This document shows, one piece after another, positions 8,006-16,854 of a DNA stretch of 61,887 nucleotides. The notes beneath the pieces are model-generated. The model did not search any database and was not told the origin of the DNA. It worked only from the letters and a program-made list of their open reading frames with translations. The position numbers were made by a program, and so were the translations under genes. The number at the start of each line of letters is the position of its first letter. The first letter of the stretch is position 1. Where the stretch lies: positions 1 to 61,887 of the forward strand of contig CACWLD010000015.1 of the NCBI GenBank assembly GCA_902761655.1, in the 5' to 3' direction. Origin of the DNA: an uncultured Bacteroidia bacterium. Its GTDB lineage: Bacteria; Bacteroidota; Bacteroidia; Bacteroidales; UBA932.

Positions 8006-9069
8006 CCTCCAAGAAGAAATCCGGAAAGAAAAAACAGGCGCCAAAGAAGACCAGTGCACTGAAAATCCTGGTCTTCCTGGCGCTTTTTGTTTTTGCCGTC
8101 ATAGTGGGCGGCTATTTCTGGAACTGGTACAGCGACAACCGCAGGCCCAACTTTATGCGGGAAGCTGTGATATATGTCCGCGAGGATTCTACCGTGGACG
8201 AGGTCTATGCCCAGTTGATAAACGAGGCCGGCGTAAAGCGCCCCTACAGCCTGGATCACGCATTCAGGGACAAGCAGGTGGCGGAATATATGCAGCCAGG
8301 CCGCTATGAGATAAAGCCGGAATACACCAGCGTGTACGTTGCGCGAATGCTCAATAACTGCTGGCAGACTCCGGCCAAGCTGGTGCTTTCAGGCACTATG
8401 CGCCTGAAAAGCCAGTTGGCCTCAAAGATCAGCAGCCAGTTGATGATTGACTCCCTTGACGTTATCAGCGCACTGTCTGACAAGGACTTGCTAGCGCAGT
8501 ACGGGTTCACTCCGCAGGATGTGTTTTCATTGTTCATCCCGGATACCTATGAGATGTGGTGGACGGCGGATATGAAGGACGTGCTGGCTAGCCAGAAGAA
8601 GGCGTACGACGCCTTCTGGACGCCCGAGCGCCTTGCAAAGGCAAGGGCGCAGGGGCTCAACCAGAAGGAAGTCTCCATAATTGCATCCATTGTAAGCGGA
8701 GAGACCAATTATGAGCCTGAAATGCCAAAGATTGCGGGCGTTTACCTGAACAGGCTCAGGATTGGAATGAAGCTCCAGGCCGATCCTACCGTTGCCTACT
8801 GCCTCAATTATGAGGTGAACAGGATACTCAACAAGCACTTGCAGATAGATTCCAGGTATAACACCTATAAGTACGCGGGACTTCCTCCGGGGCCTATAGC
8901 AGTCCCAAGCAAGGCCTGCCTTGACGCCGTCCTCAATCCGGAAGGCAATTATCTGTATTTCTGCGCCAATTCAAATTTCGACGGCTCCCACCTGTTCGCC
9001 ACAAACTATACGCAGCACCTGCGCAACGCGCGGGCGTTCCAGCACGCGCTTGACGCGCGGGGCAGGTAG
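8002..9069 (+). CDS. mltG: Endolytic transglycosylase MltG-like
   Basis: Inner-membrane lytic transglycosylase that cuts nascent glycan strands and is thought to set their length. The 355-residue protein has a basic lysine-rich N-terminus, one transmembrane helix (about residues 22-40) and a periplasmic YceG domain with the family's core IIASIVSGETNYEPE...GVYLNRLRIGMKLQADPTV, which includes the conserved Glu-Thr pair. GLPPGPI and the C-terminal YFCANSNFDGSHLFA are also typical. It begins at ATGA overlapping the previous stop. It converges on relA with an 8-nt gap and no terminator. Confidence 0.9.
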   Translation: MTSKKKSGKKKQAPKKTSALKILVFLALFVFAVIVGGYFWNWYSDNRRPNFMREAVIYVREDSTVDEVYAQLINEAGVKRPYSLDHAFRDKQVAEYMQPGRYEIKPEYTSVYVARMLNNCWQTPAKLVLSGTMRLKSQLASKISSQLMIDSLDVISALSDKDLLAQYGFTPQDVFSLFIPDTYEMWWTADMKDVLASQKKAYDAFWTPERLAKARAQGLNQKEVSIIASIVSGETNYEPEMPKIAGVYLNRLRIGMKLQADPTVAYCLNYEVNRILNKHLQIDSRYNTYKYAGLPPGPIAVPSKACLDAVLNPEGNYLYFCANSNFDGSHLFATNYTQHLRNARAFQHALDARGR

Positions 9070-9077
9070 GGGAATCC

Positions 9078-10946
9078 CTATTTCTTTTTCTTGATGGTGG
9101 CAGGAACGGATTTTTCCTGCCATACTACCTTTTGTATGCGGTAAGGATATAACTCCTTCATCCTTGGGGCGTTGGGGCAGTCGCTGCGGTGAATCTTGAT
9201 GCCGGCGGTGCGGGTTACAAAGCCAAAGACGTCGTCGCCGTACTGAGGGTTGCAGCAGGCGGCCATCTTGTACTCAAGGCCCTTTACGCCCTTGGCGTTA
9301 ATCACCATTATCTCGTTGCTGGGGCTCCATTCCTCCTTGACGGCCTTCTTTTCCTCCTTCTCGTTTGTGCGGAGTACTAGCAGGTCCGGATTCTGGATGT
9401 AGGTCTTGATGTCGTTTACATCAATCTCTCCGCGCCCAATGGCTGCCATAAACGATATCACGGAGGAGAACTTGAGGTAGTGCATCATATCTGCCACCTG
9501 GTCGTCCCCAAGGGTAAGTTTCCAGTTCTTGAGCCTCCTTTGCAGCAGCTCGCGCCCCTGCGCGGCCTGGCTGCGCAGTTCTGCGTCAAGCTCAACCTTG
9601 ATCTTGCTGCGGGCCTTGGCGGTGACAACGTAGCCCAGCCAGTCCGCGTTGGGCTTCTGGCTCTTGCTGCTCATTATCTCCACCACGTCTCCGGTATGGA
9701 GCTTCTCCTTTATGGAGACGGCCTTGCCGTTGATACGGCCTCCGGTGCATTTGCAGCCCAGGCCTGTGTGTATGTTGAAGGCGAAATCAAGCACTGAGGC
9801 TCCCGCGGGAAGGATTCGGAGCTCCCCGGTAGGGGTGAATACGAATACTTCCGAACTGGGAGGCGAAGGCAGGTCTTCAGACTTTGTGTCAAATTTATGC
9901 TCCAGGTTGTAGCGGACGCTTTTCAGCCAGGTGTCCATTGCCTGCTCGTGCTTTATGCCCTTGTAGGACCAGTGCGCGGCCTGGCCGTTCTCCGCTTCGG
10001 CATCCATTCGCTTGGTGCGGATCTGAACCTCAAGATAGGCTCCCTGGGCGTTCTTTACGGTAATGTGGAGGGATTCGTAGCCGTTGGGCTTGGGGTTGGT
10101 GATCCAGTCCCGCAGGCGGGATGTATCGGCCTCGTATTCCTCGGTCACGTAGGAGTAGACGTTCCAGCAGAGCTCTTTTTCAAGGGCGTGGTCCTCAGGG
10201 TCGCAGTCAATGATGAAGCGGATGGCAAAGACGTCGTAGACGCCCTCGAACGGTACTTTTTGCACCTGCATCTTCTTGTAGATGGAGTATGCGGCCTTGG
10301 TGCGCACCTTGAGCTTGTACTCTATGCCGGCCTTGCGGAGCTTGTCCTCCAGCGGGCGGATGAATTCCGCGGTAAGCCTTATGCGGTCCTTCTCCGTGGC
10401 CTTGAGCTTGCGGCTGATCTCCTTGTATTGCTCGGGTTCGGCATAATTGAAGTAGATGTCCTCCATCTCGCGCTTGATGTTGTACAGGCCAAGCTGGTGG
10501 GCGAGGGGGATGTACAGCATAAGGGTTTCCAGGATTATCCTTTCCCTGGACTGCTTGGAGAAGATGCTCAGGGAGCGCATTACTTCAAGGCGATCCGCTA
10601 TCTTGAGAACCGTCACGCGGGGATCGCGGGAGTACTGGACTATGAGTTTCTTGTAGTTCTCTGCCTCAAGGCGCGTGTCCTTTGGCCTGATGCCGGCAAT
10701 CTTGTTGAGGCCGTCCACCAGGATTTTTACATCCTCCGGGAATTCGCTTATGTCAACCTCTGGATGGAAGCGCGTGGCTTCGTGCAGGTATACGGCGGCA
10801 ATGCAGGTCTCCGGAAGGCCTATCTCGTCCGCCACTATGCGCGCAACGGCGCTGGCGTGCTCGTACATAGGCGCTCCGTTCCCCCTTACATCACCGGCAA
10901 GCGCCTTAGCGGCAACCTCCCTGGCTCTTTGAAGCAAGCGTTCCAT
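9078..10946 (-). CDS. RelA/SpoT-type (p)ppGpp synthetase with degenerate hydrolase site and no ACT domain
   Basis: Long RSH protein of the stringent response, 622 residues. The N-terminal HD-type domain keeps His30 and His55, but the HD pair is HE (LHEATRF) and the usual EDT-type motif after it is gone, so ppGpp hydrolysis is probably lost. The synthetase half looks intact: YSIYKKMQVQK, VYDVFAIRFI, GYESLHITV and EVQIRTKRMDAEAE...AAHW. A TGS domain (VFVFTPTGEL...) and the Cys-rich zinc-finger region (CCNPQYGDD...HRSDCPN) follow. The protein ends about there, without the C-terminal ACT/RRM domain of standard RelA/SpoT (about 730 residues). I infer a dedicated synthetase. Confidence 0.88.
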   Translation of the reverse strand: MERLLQRAREVAAKALAGDVRGNGAPMYEHASAVARIVADEIGLPETCIAAVYLHEATRFHPEVDISEFPEDVKILVDGLNKIAGIRPKDTRLEAENYKKLIVQYSRDPRVTVLKIADRLEVMRSLSIFSKQSRERIILETLMLYIPLAHQLGLYNIKREMEDIYFNYAEPEQYKEISRKLKATEKDRIRLTAEFIRPLEDKLRKAGIEYKLKVRTKAAYSIYKKMQVQKVPFEGVYDVFAIRFIIDCDPEDHALEKELCWNVYSYVTEEYEADTSRLRDWITNPKPNGYESLHITVKNAQGAYLEVQIRTKRMDAEAENGQAAHWSYKGIKHEQAMDTWLKSVRYNLEHKFDTKSEDLPSPPSSEVFVFTPTGELRILPAGASVLDFAFNIHTGLGCKCTGGRINGKAVSIKEKLHTGDVVEIMSSKSQKPNADWLGYVVTAKARSKIKVELDAELRSQAAQGRELLQRRLKNWKLTLGDDQVADMMHYLKFSSVISFMAAIGRGEIDVNDIKTYIQNPDLLVLRTNEKEEKKAVKEEWSPSNEIMVINAKGVKGLEYKMAACCNPQYGDDVFGFVTRTAGIKIHRSDCPNAPRMKELYPYRIQKVVWQEKSVPATIKKKK

Positions 10947-10959
10947 AAGCGTTTAGAAT

Positions 10960-10967
10960 CAAATGTA
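10960..10967 (-). promoter_or_regulatory. Promoter -7 box for the relA-like gene
   Basis: On the complement TACATTTG, a perfect TAnnTTTG, with an ATTG about 18 bp upstream as a -33-like element. The leader would be only about 8 nt. Confidence 0.55.
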
Positions 10968-11256
10968 AATATATAATAAAAAATACAATGTTTTAACTTA
11001 TAATTTATAACTAAAACGCAATTGAGATTTTAGTTTGCTCTCTTGAAAAGGCCCTCCAGAGGCTATATTTGAAGTAAAATCAGACAAATAGTTATAGACT
11101 GAAATAGTCTAAGATATTGATATATAGCAAATTAATAATATTTAATTTGGAATATTAAATATTTGTAACTATAATTGCATCAGAAAAGCAATGTTAGTTA
11201 GCAGTTATCAAATAGTTGTATAGACAAAAAGTTAGTAGTGTATTTGCCTTGAGGGC
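10968..11256. other. AT-rich intergenic region with small inverted repeats
   Basis: About 290 bp, much more AT-rich than its surroundings, with no credible ORF. It holds a TATATTTG box on the + strand near 11064, a hairpin TAGACT/AGTCTA (11095-11111, 5-nt loop) and a hairpin AATATTTAAT/ATTAAATATT (11137-11163, 7-nt loop). A small RNA from the + strand box is possible, but nothing here identifies one. Confidence 0.35.
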
Positions 11257-11298
11257 AAAAAACAACAGGGACGGAGAAATCCGGCCCTGTTGTTTTTT
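11257..11298 (-). terminator. Bidirectional terminator downstream of uvrB
   Basis: A 14-bp outer stem (AAAAAACAACAGGG with CCCTGTTGTTTTTT) and a 4-bp inner stem CGGA/TCCG. Read leftward it ends in six Ts, and it is also T-tailed rightward. The uvrB stop (complement of 11297-11299) lies in the stem edge. Confidence 0.85.
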
Positions 11299-13447
11299 AT
11301 GCATCTTTCCAGACTTTGAGGTATTGCTGGAGGGCCCACATTTCATCGCGGTACTTGGCGGCGGCGGCAAAATCCAGGTCCGCCGCGGCCTTTTTCATAC
11401 GGCGGCGGGACTCTTCTACCATCTTTTCGACCTGGGGCCGGCCCATTGAGCGGATCACCGGATCCTGGAGCACGGCGGCCAGGTCTGCGGCAATGTAGCC
11501 GTCAACGTAGGCGCTGGTTTCCTCGCGAACGGAATCGTGCCCGAGGCCCACGGAAACGCTGCCGCGGCCAAGCTCGCTGGGGCTTGGGATGTAGCGGGGA
11601 TTGTCGTAGGAGTTGGGGGCGCTGACGCGGCCGGAAGGCCCGTTGTCCCGCCCCAGCTCGCTTGCAAGCACGTTCTGCCGCACCTCTATCTGCTGTGGCG
11701 TGATGCCGTGGAGCTTGTTGTATTCCATCTGCTTTGCCCTGCGGCGGTTGGTCTCGCGGATGGTTTCGTCCATAGATTTGGTTATGGTGTCGGCATACAT
11801 AATTACAAGGCCGTTCACGTTCCTGGCGGCCCTGCCGGCTGTCTGGGTCAGGGAGCGGGTGGTTCGCAGGAAACCTTCCTTGTCTGCGTCCAGGATGGCT
11901 ACCAAGGAAACCGTGGGGATGTCAAGGCCTTCGCGGAGCAGGTTCACGCCCACCAGCACGTCGAAAAGTCCGCGCTTGAAGTCCTCTATGATCTCAACCC
12001 TCTCCGTGGTGTCTATGTCAGAATGCATATAGCGGCTGCGGACGCCGGCGCGTGCAAGGTAACCGTCCAGTTCCTCAGCCATCCGCTTGGTGAGGGTGGT
12101 TACCAGCACGCGCTCATCATTTTCCGCGCGCTTGAGGATCTCTTCCAGGAGATCGTCCACCTGATTCTCGATGGGTCGTACCTCTATAGGCGGGTCAAGC
12201 AGGCCGGTGGGGCGTACGATCTGCTCTACAACCAAGCCTTCCGATTTCTCCAGCTCATAATCTGCCGGGGTTGCGCTCACGTACACCTTCTGTCCGGTAA
12301 TCTGCTCGAATTCCTCAAAGGTAAGCGGCCTGTTGTCGCTTGCGGCCGGGAGCCTGAAACCATATTCCACCAGAACGGATTTACGGGAATGGTCTCCGCC
12401 GAACATTGCGTGCACCTGAGGCAGGGTTACGTGGCTCTCGTCAATGAAAGTTATGAAATCCTTTGGGAAATAGTCCAGCAGGCAGAACGGCCTCTGGCCC
12501 GGCTCGCGCCCGTCAAAGTAACGGGAATAGTTCTCTATTCCGGGGCAGTAGCCCATTTCCTTTATCATTTCCAGGTCATATTCCACCCTCTGTTTAAGAC
12601 GCTTGGCCTCCAGACCCTTGCCAATCTCGTTGAAGTAGTCAAGCTGGCGCTTGAGGTCGTCCTGGATATGACTTACGGCGGCTATGCTGCGCTCCTTGGT
12701 GGTCACGAAGTTGTTGGCCGGATAGATGTTTATCTGGTCAATGGAGTCTATGTGCGCGCCCGTAACGGGGTCTATGATGCTCAGGGAATCCACTTCGTCC
12801 CCGAAGAATTCTATGCGTACGGCGTCGTCAGCGCCGCTTAGGTACACGTCCACCGTGTCTCCGTGTACGCGGAAGCTGCCGCGCTTGAAATCCGCCTCCG
12901 TGCGGTTGTAAAGCGCGTCCACCAGCTGGTACAGCAGGCGCGTCAGGCTGCGCTTTTCCCCCCGTTTCACGGGGATAGTCTGCGCGTGGAAGTCTTCCGG
13001 GTTTCCTATGCCGTAAAGGCAGGAAACGCTGGAAATGACTATCACGTCGCGCCTGCCGCTGAGCAGCGACGACGCGGCGCTCAGGCGCAGCTTCTCAATC
13101 TGGTCGTTGATGCTGAGGTCCTTCTCTATGTACGTGTCCGTAGAGGGGATGTAGGCCTCCGGCTGATAGTAATCGTAGTAGGATACGAAGTACTCTACCG
13201 CATTGTCCGGGAAGAAGGTCTTGAACTCTCCGTACAGCTGCGCCGCCAGCGTCTTGTTGTGGCTCAGGATGAGCGCCGGACGCTGCAGGTTGGCAATGAC
13301 GTTGGCCATTGTGAAGGTCTTACCGGAGCCGGTGACCCCCAGCAAAGTAACATCACCAACGCCCTGGTTGAGAGCGTTGGTGAGTTGCGCGATGGCCTCC
13401 GGCTGGTCTCCGGCCGGCTTGTATGAAGATTCAAGCCTGAACTTCAT
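11297..13447 (-). CDS. uvrB: Excinuclease ABC subunit B
   Basis: Damage-verification helicase of nucleotide excision repair. The 716-residue protein has Walker A GVTGSGKT (near residue 39), the beta-hairpin region YYDYYQPEAYIPSTDTYIEKD, the motif FIDESHVT, helicase motif VI QTAGRAARN, and a C-terminal UVR domain (MKKAAADLDFAAAAKYRDEM). It is about 40 residues longer than usual because of a Gly/Ser/Pro-rich linker before the UVR domain (GPSGRVSAPNSYDNP and following). It directly follows uraA with no intergenic base, so they are probably co-transcribed. Confidence 0.97.
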   Translation of the reverse strand: MKFRLESSYKPAGDQPEAIAQLTNALNQGVGDVTLLGVTGSGKTFTMANVIANLQRPALILSHNKTLAAQLYGEFKTFFPDNAVEYFVSYYDYYQPEAYIPSTDTYIEKDLSINDQIEKLRLSAASSLLSGRRDVIVISSVSCLYGIGNPEDFHAQTIPVKRGEKRSLTRLLYQLVDALYNRTEADFKRGSFRVHGDTVDVYLSGADDAVRIEFFGDEVDSLSIIDPVTGAHIDSIDQINIYPANNFVTTKERSIAAVSHIQDDLKRQLDYFNEIGKGLEAKRLKQRVEYDLEMIKEMGYCPGIENYSRYFDGREPGQRPFCLLDYFPKDFITFIDESHVTLPQVHAMFGGDHSRKSVLVEYGFRLPAASDNRPLTFEEFEQITGQKVYVSATPADYELEKSEGLVVEQIVRPTGLLDPPIEVRPIENQVDDLLEEILKRAENDERVLVTTLTKRMAEELDGYLARAGVRSRYMHSDIDTTERVEIIEDFKRGLFDVLVGVNLLREGLDIPTVSLVAILDADKEGFLRTTRSLTQTAGRAARNVNGLVIMYADTITKSMDETIRETNRRRAKQMEYNKLHGITPQQIEVRQNVLASELGRDNGPSGRVSAPNSYDNPRYIPSPSELGRGSVSVGLGHDSVREETSAYVDGYIAADLAAVLQDPVIRSMGRPQVEKMVEESRRRMKKAAADLDFAAAAKYRDEMWALQQYLKVWKDA

Positions 13448-14818
13448 CTAGTCAGCTTTCTTTTCCGGATCCCTTGTGCTGCCAAAGTTCACGGCCATAT
13501 CTCCGGTGGCGTTCTTTCCAAAATCGTAGTCCTTGCCAGGAAGGATTGCGTTGAGGATGATACCTGCGAGGGCAGCCACTGCGAGACCGCTGAGAGAGGT
13601 GAAGCCAATGCTGATTGCGTCGTTGGCCCCGTACTTGATACCGATAGCAAGAACCAGGATAAGGGCTGCGATTATCAAGTTGCGGGACTCAGTGAAATCT
13701 ACCTGGTTCTCGATGAGGTTCCTGATACCCACGGCGGAAATCATACCGTAGAGCACAAGCGAAACGCCACCGATTGTAGCTGCCGGCATTGCGCCTATCA
13801 GGGCGGCGAACTTGGGGCAGAAACTCAGGACGATTGCAAATACGGCCGCAAGGCGGATTACCCTTGGATCGAATACCTTTGTGATGTTGAGCACGCCGGT
13901 GTTCTCTCCGTAGGTGGTGTTGGCAGGAGCGCCGAACAGGGAGGCGAGGGCTGTTGCAAGTCCGTCTCCCATAAGTGTCCTGTGAAGGCCCGGCTCCTCA
14001 AGGTAGTTGATGCCCACCGTAGAGGAGATGGCGCACATATCGCCGATGTGCTCAACCATTGTAGCAAGGGAGATTGGCACAATTGCGATGATGGCGGCCA
14101 CGATGAGGCTCCAGTTGGGGTTCTTGAACACTGCGAACGCAGTGTTGCCCCACTGGAACGGGAGGCCTACCCAGGCGGCATCCTTGACGCCGGAGAAATC
14201 AGCGAGGCCGAAGCAGGCGGCTACTATGTACGAACCCAGCACTCCAAGAAGGATAGGCACTATCTTGATCATTCCCTTGCCCCAGATGTTGCATACGACG
14301 ATGATTGCAACGGCCAGGAGGGCGATCCACCAGTTCTGGGCGCAATTCTGGATTGCAGAGCCTGAAAGGGTGAGACCGATTGCGATGATGATGGGGCCTG
14401 TCACTACAGGAGGGAAGAATTTCATAACTTTCTTGGCTCCGAATGCAGCGAAGAGTCCTGCAAGGATAAAGTACACGAGTCCTGCGCAGAAAACGCCGAT
14501 GCAGGCGTAAGGAAGAGCCTGCTGAAGCGTAAGTCCGTAACTGTCCATTCCCATCTGGGAAACGGCGGCGTATCCCCCCAGGAAAGCGAAGGAAGATCCA
14601 AGGAATGCAGGAACCTTGAATTTGGAACAAAGATGGAAGATCAGGGTTCCAAGGCCGGCGAAAAGAAGCGTTGCAGATACGGAGAGACCTGTGATTACAG
14701 GTACGAGGATGGTGGCTCCGAACATTGCGAACAAGTGCTGGAAGCCAAGAAGAGTCATTTTGCCTGCGCCAAGCTGGCGGGCATCATAAATAGGTTGGTT
14801 TGAGCCGCTTTGTTTCAT
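13448..14818 (-). CDS. uraA: Uracil permease, NCS2 family
   Basis: Uracil:proton symporter of the inner membrane, 456 residues with about 14 hydrophobic segments. QHLFAMFGATILVP near the N-terminus is the family start, and the two substrate-binding glutamates known from UraA are present in TMVEHIGDM and TTYGENTGV. PAFLGSSFAFLGG is also typical. The nearest promoter candidate is an imperfect TATCTTTA box just before the start. The stop codon abuts the uvrB start. Confidence 0.9.
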   Translation of the reverse strand: MKQSGSNQPIYDARQLGAGKMTLLGFQHLFAMFGATILVPVITGLSVSATLLFAGLGTLIFHLCSKFKVPAFLGSSFAFLGGYAAVSQMGMDSYGLTLQQALPYACIGVFCAGLVYFILAGLFAAFGAKKVMKFFPPVVTGPIIIAIGLTLSGSAIQNCAQNWWIALLAVAIIVVCNIWGKGMIKIVPILLGVLGSYIVAACFGLADFSGVKDAAWVGLPFQWGNTAFAVFKNPNWSLIVAAIIAIVPISLATMVEHIGDMCAISSTVGINYLEEPGLHRTLMGDGLATALASLFGAPANTTYGENTGVLNITKVFDPRVIRLAAVFAIVLSFCPKFAALIGAMPAATIGGVSLVLYGMISAVGIRNLIENQVDFTESRNLIIAALILVLAIGIKYGANDAISIGFTSLSGLAVAALAGIILNAILPGKDYDFGKNATGDMAVNFGSTRDPEKKAD

Positions 14819-14837
14819 ACTCTAAAGATACGCATAA

Positions 14838-14868
14838 AACGGCCGCGCATCTTTCGTGCGCGGCCGTT
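14838..14868 (-). terminator. Terminator downstream of htpG
   Basis: Perfect 12-bp GC-rich stem AACGGCCGCGCA/TGCGCGGCCGTT with a 7-nt loop. Read leftward it is followed by a short T-run. It lies between htpG and uraA. Confidence 0.8.
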
Positions 14869-14892
14869 AGTTTTTAACATAGTTGTAAACAA

Positions 14893-16755
14893 CTATTTAA
14901 GCAATTCGCGACTGCGGGCGATGAAATCCGCCAGGTCCTTGCCCTTGAGCATTCCGTTCTCCAGCAAAGCAAGGTCAGCCACCTGCTTGAGAAGGGTGCC
15001 GTTGTTCTCCCTGTCGGCCCAAATCCTGGCTATGACGGGATTCTGCATATTGACTATAATGTTGTAAGCCTCAGGCATTTCCTTGTAGTAGTTCATACCT
15101 CCGCTAAGCGCGCTCATCTCCCTGAAGCGGCGCATAAACTCGCTCTGGGTGATGGTTACCGGGGCGGCCTGCTCGCCAAGGTTCCTGGCTTCTACATAGT
15201 AGTCGTTTCCGGCGGGGAGGACTGACTTGAACAGTTCGTCAAGGGTCTTCTTGTCCTCTTCGCTCATTTCCGGCTTAACCTCTTCCTGCTTGGGGATCAG
15301 GTTCTCCGCATTGTCGGAGTCCACGCGGCAGAAGCGGCAGTCCTCCATCTTCTGCTCCAGCAGGTTCACGAAGTGTGAGTCCAGTTCGCAGTCCAGAAGG
15401 AGCACGTCGTATCCCAGGTTCTTTGCCTGCTCTATGCGTGAGTATTGCTCCTGGAGGTTGGTGGCATACAGGAATACCACCTTCTTGTCCTTGTCCGTCT
15501 GGGTAGGGGCCACGGCGTTCTTGTACTCGTCAAGGCTGAAGTACTTGCCTTCAGTGTTCTTGAGGAGGGCGAACTTGACGCCCCTTTCGCCGAACTTCTC
15601 GTCGGACAGCATACCGTACTCTATGAACAGCTTGATGTTGTCCCATTTCTCCTCCAGCTGTGCCCTCTGCTCCTTGAAGATCTCCTCAAGCCTGTCCGCA
15701 ACCTTGCGGGTGATGTAGGTGGAGATCATCTTCACGTTCCTGTCGCTCTGCAGGTAGCTGCGGCTTACGTTTAGAGGGATGTCCGGGGAGTCTATGACTC
15801 CGTGAAGAAGGGTGAGGAAGTCAGGCACAATGTTGTCCACGTGGTCCGTGACGAACATCTGGTTGCAGTACAGCTGTATCTTGTGCTTGTCAATGGCCAT
15901 CCTCTCCTTGATCTTGGGGAAGTACAGCACACCTGTAAGGTTGAACGGATAGTCCACGTTCAGGTGGATGTAGAACATAGGATCTTCCTCCGTGGGGTAA
16001 AGGTCACGGTAGAACTTCATATAGTCCTCTTCCTTGAGGTCTGCGGGGGCCTTTGTCCAGATGGGCTCTATGTTGTTGATGACGTTGTCCTTGTCCGTGT
16101 CAACGTACTTGCCGTCCTTCCACTCCTGCTCCTTTCCAAAGATGATCTTGACAGGCATAAACTTGCAGTACTTGTGGAGCAGCTCCTGGATCTTTGTGCG
16201 GCTTGCGTATTCTGCGCAGTCATCGTCCAGGTACATTGTGATCACGGTGCCGCGGGTCTTCTTGGTGCTTTCGCCCATCTTGTACTCCGGAGAGCCGTCG
16301 CAGGTCCACTTGACTGCCGCTGCGCCTTCCTTCCAGGAAAGGGAGTCTATGGTCACCTTCTTGGAAACCATAAAGGCGGAGTAGAATCCCAGTCCAAAGT
16401 GGCCTATTATGCTGCCAATCTGGTCCTTGTATTTCTCCAGGAACTCCCCGGCGGAGGAGAATGCAATCTGGTTGATGTATCTGTCAACCTCTTCTTCCGT
16501 CATTCCCACGCCGCTGTCGCGTACCTTGAGGATCTTCTTCTCTTCGTCAAGTTCAATGCGGATGTCAGTGTTGCCAAGGTCTCCCTTGAAGTCTCCGCTT
16601 GATGCCAGCGCCTTGATCTTCTGCGTTGCATCGACGGCGTTGGCCACTATTTCCCTGATGAAAATGTCCTTGTCAGAATAGAGGAATTGCTTGATTACAG
16701 GAAAGATGTTTTCAGTTGTTACGCCAATCTTTCCCTTGGTTTGAGTACTTGCCAT
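14893..16755 (-). CDS. htpG: Molecular chaperone Hsp90 (HtpG)
   Basis: ATP-dependent chaperone, 620 residues (normal length). The GHKL ATPase site shows IREIVANAVDA (catalytic Glu), DSGVGMT and GHFGLGFYSAFMV. The middle domain keeps GVIDSPDIPLNVSRSYLQ, the signature containing the conserved Arg. It has its own leader with a 12-bp hairpin that buries an AAGGAG just before the ATG. A downstream hairpin separates it from uraA. Confidence 0.97.
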   Translation of the reverse strand: MASTQTKGKIGVTTENIFPVIKQFLYSDKDIFIREIVANAVDATQKIKALASSGDFKGDLGNTDIRIELDEEKKILKVRDSGVGMTEEEVDRYINQIAFSSAGEFLEKYKDQIGSIIGHFGLGFYSAFMVSKKVTIDSLSWKEGAAAVKWTCDGSPEYKMGESTKKTRGTVITMYLDDDCAEYASRTKIQELLHKYCKFMPVKIIFGKEQEWKDGKYVDTDKDNVINNIEPIWTKAPADLKEEDYMKFYRDLYPTEEDPMFYIHLNVDYPFNLTGVLYFPKIKERMAIDKHKIQLYCNQMFVTDHVDNIVPDFLTLLHGVIDSPDIPLNVSRSYLQSDRNVKMISTYITRKVADRLEEIFKEQRAQLEEKWDNIKLFIEYGMLSDEKFGERGVKFALLKNTEGKYFSLDEYKNAVAPTQTDKDKKVVFLYATNLQEQYSRIEQAKNLGYDVLLLDCELDSHFVNLLEQKMEDCRFCRVDSDNAENLIPKQEEVKPEMSEEDKKTLDELFKSVLPAGNDYYVEARNLGEQAAPVTITQSEFMRRFREMSALSGGMNYYKEMPEAYNIIVNMQNPVIARIWADRENNGTLLKQVADLALLENGMLKGKDLADFIARSRELLK

Positions 16756-16765
16756 AATATAAAAT

Positions 16766-16800
16766 GTCTCCTTTTAGATTTCGTTTTTCTAAAAGGAGAC
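16766..16800 (-). promoter_or_regulatory. Perfect 12-bp hairpin in the htpG leader
   Basis: Arms GTCTCCTTTTAG and CTAAAAGGAGAC with an 11-nt loop, ending 10 nt before the htpG ATG. In the htpG mRNA the 3' arm contains AAGGAG, spaced 12 nt from the ATG, so a ribosome site would be paired. No T-run follows it leftward, so a simple terminator is less likely. It is not a CIRCE element. Confidence 0.6.
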
Positions 16801-16804
16801 TGGT

Positions 16805-16813
16805 CAAAATATA
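16805..16813 (-). promoter_or_regulatory. Probable htpG promoter -7 region
   Basis: On the complement TATATTTTG, one base longer than the TAnnTTTG consensus. If used, transcription would start almost at the 5' base of the htpG leader hairpin. Confidence 0.4.
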
Positions 16814-16854
16814 TTCCAATAGTGGGATTTATGCCATATTGTCAGTCTTGGTGA

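Noticed and set aside
10968-11256. 6S-type or other known ncRNA in the AT-rich gap
   Set aside because: Only short hairpins are seen; nothing matches a family I can name.
11537-12841. Long + strand open frame over uvrB
   Set aside because: Shadow of uvrB; no motif, low-complexity Val/Leu/Gly-rich composition.
15802-16602. Long + strand open frame over htpG
   Set aside because: Shadow of htpG, same reason.
16766-16800. CIRCE or other known heat-shock operator at htpG
   Set aside because: The arms do not match TTAGCACTC-N9-GAGTGCTAA; kept only as a hairpin.
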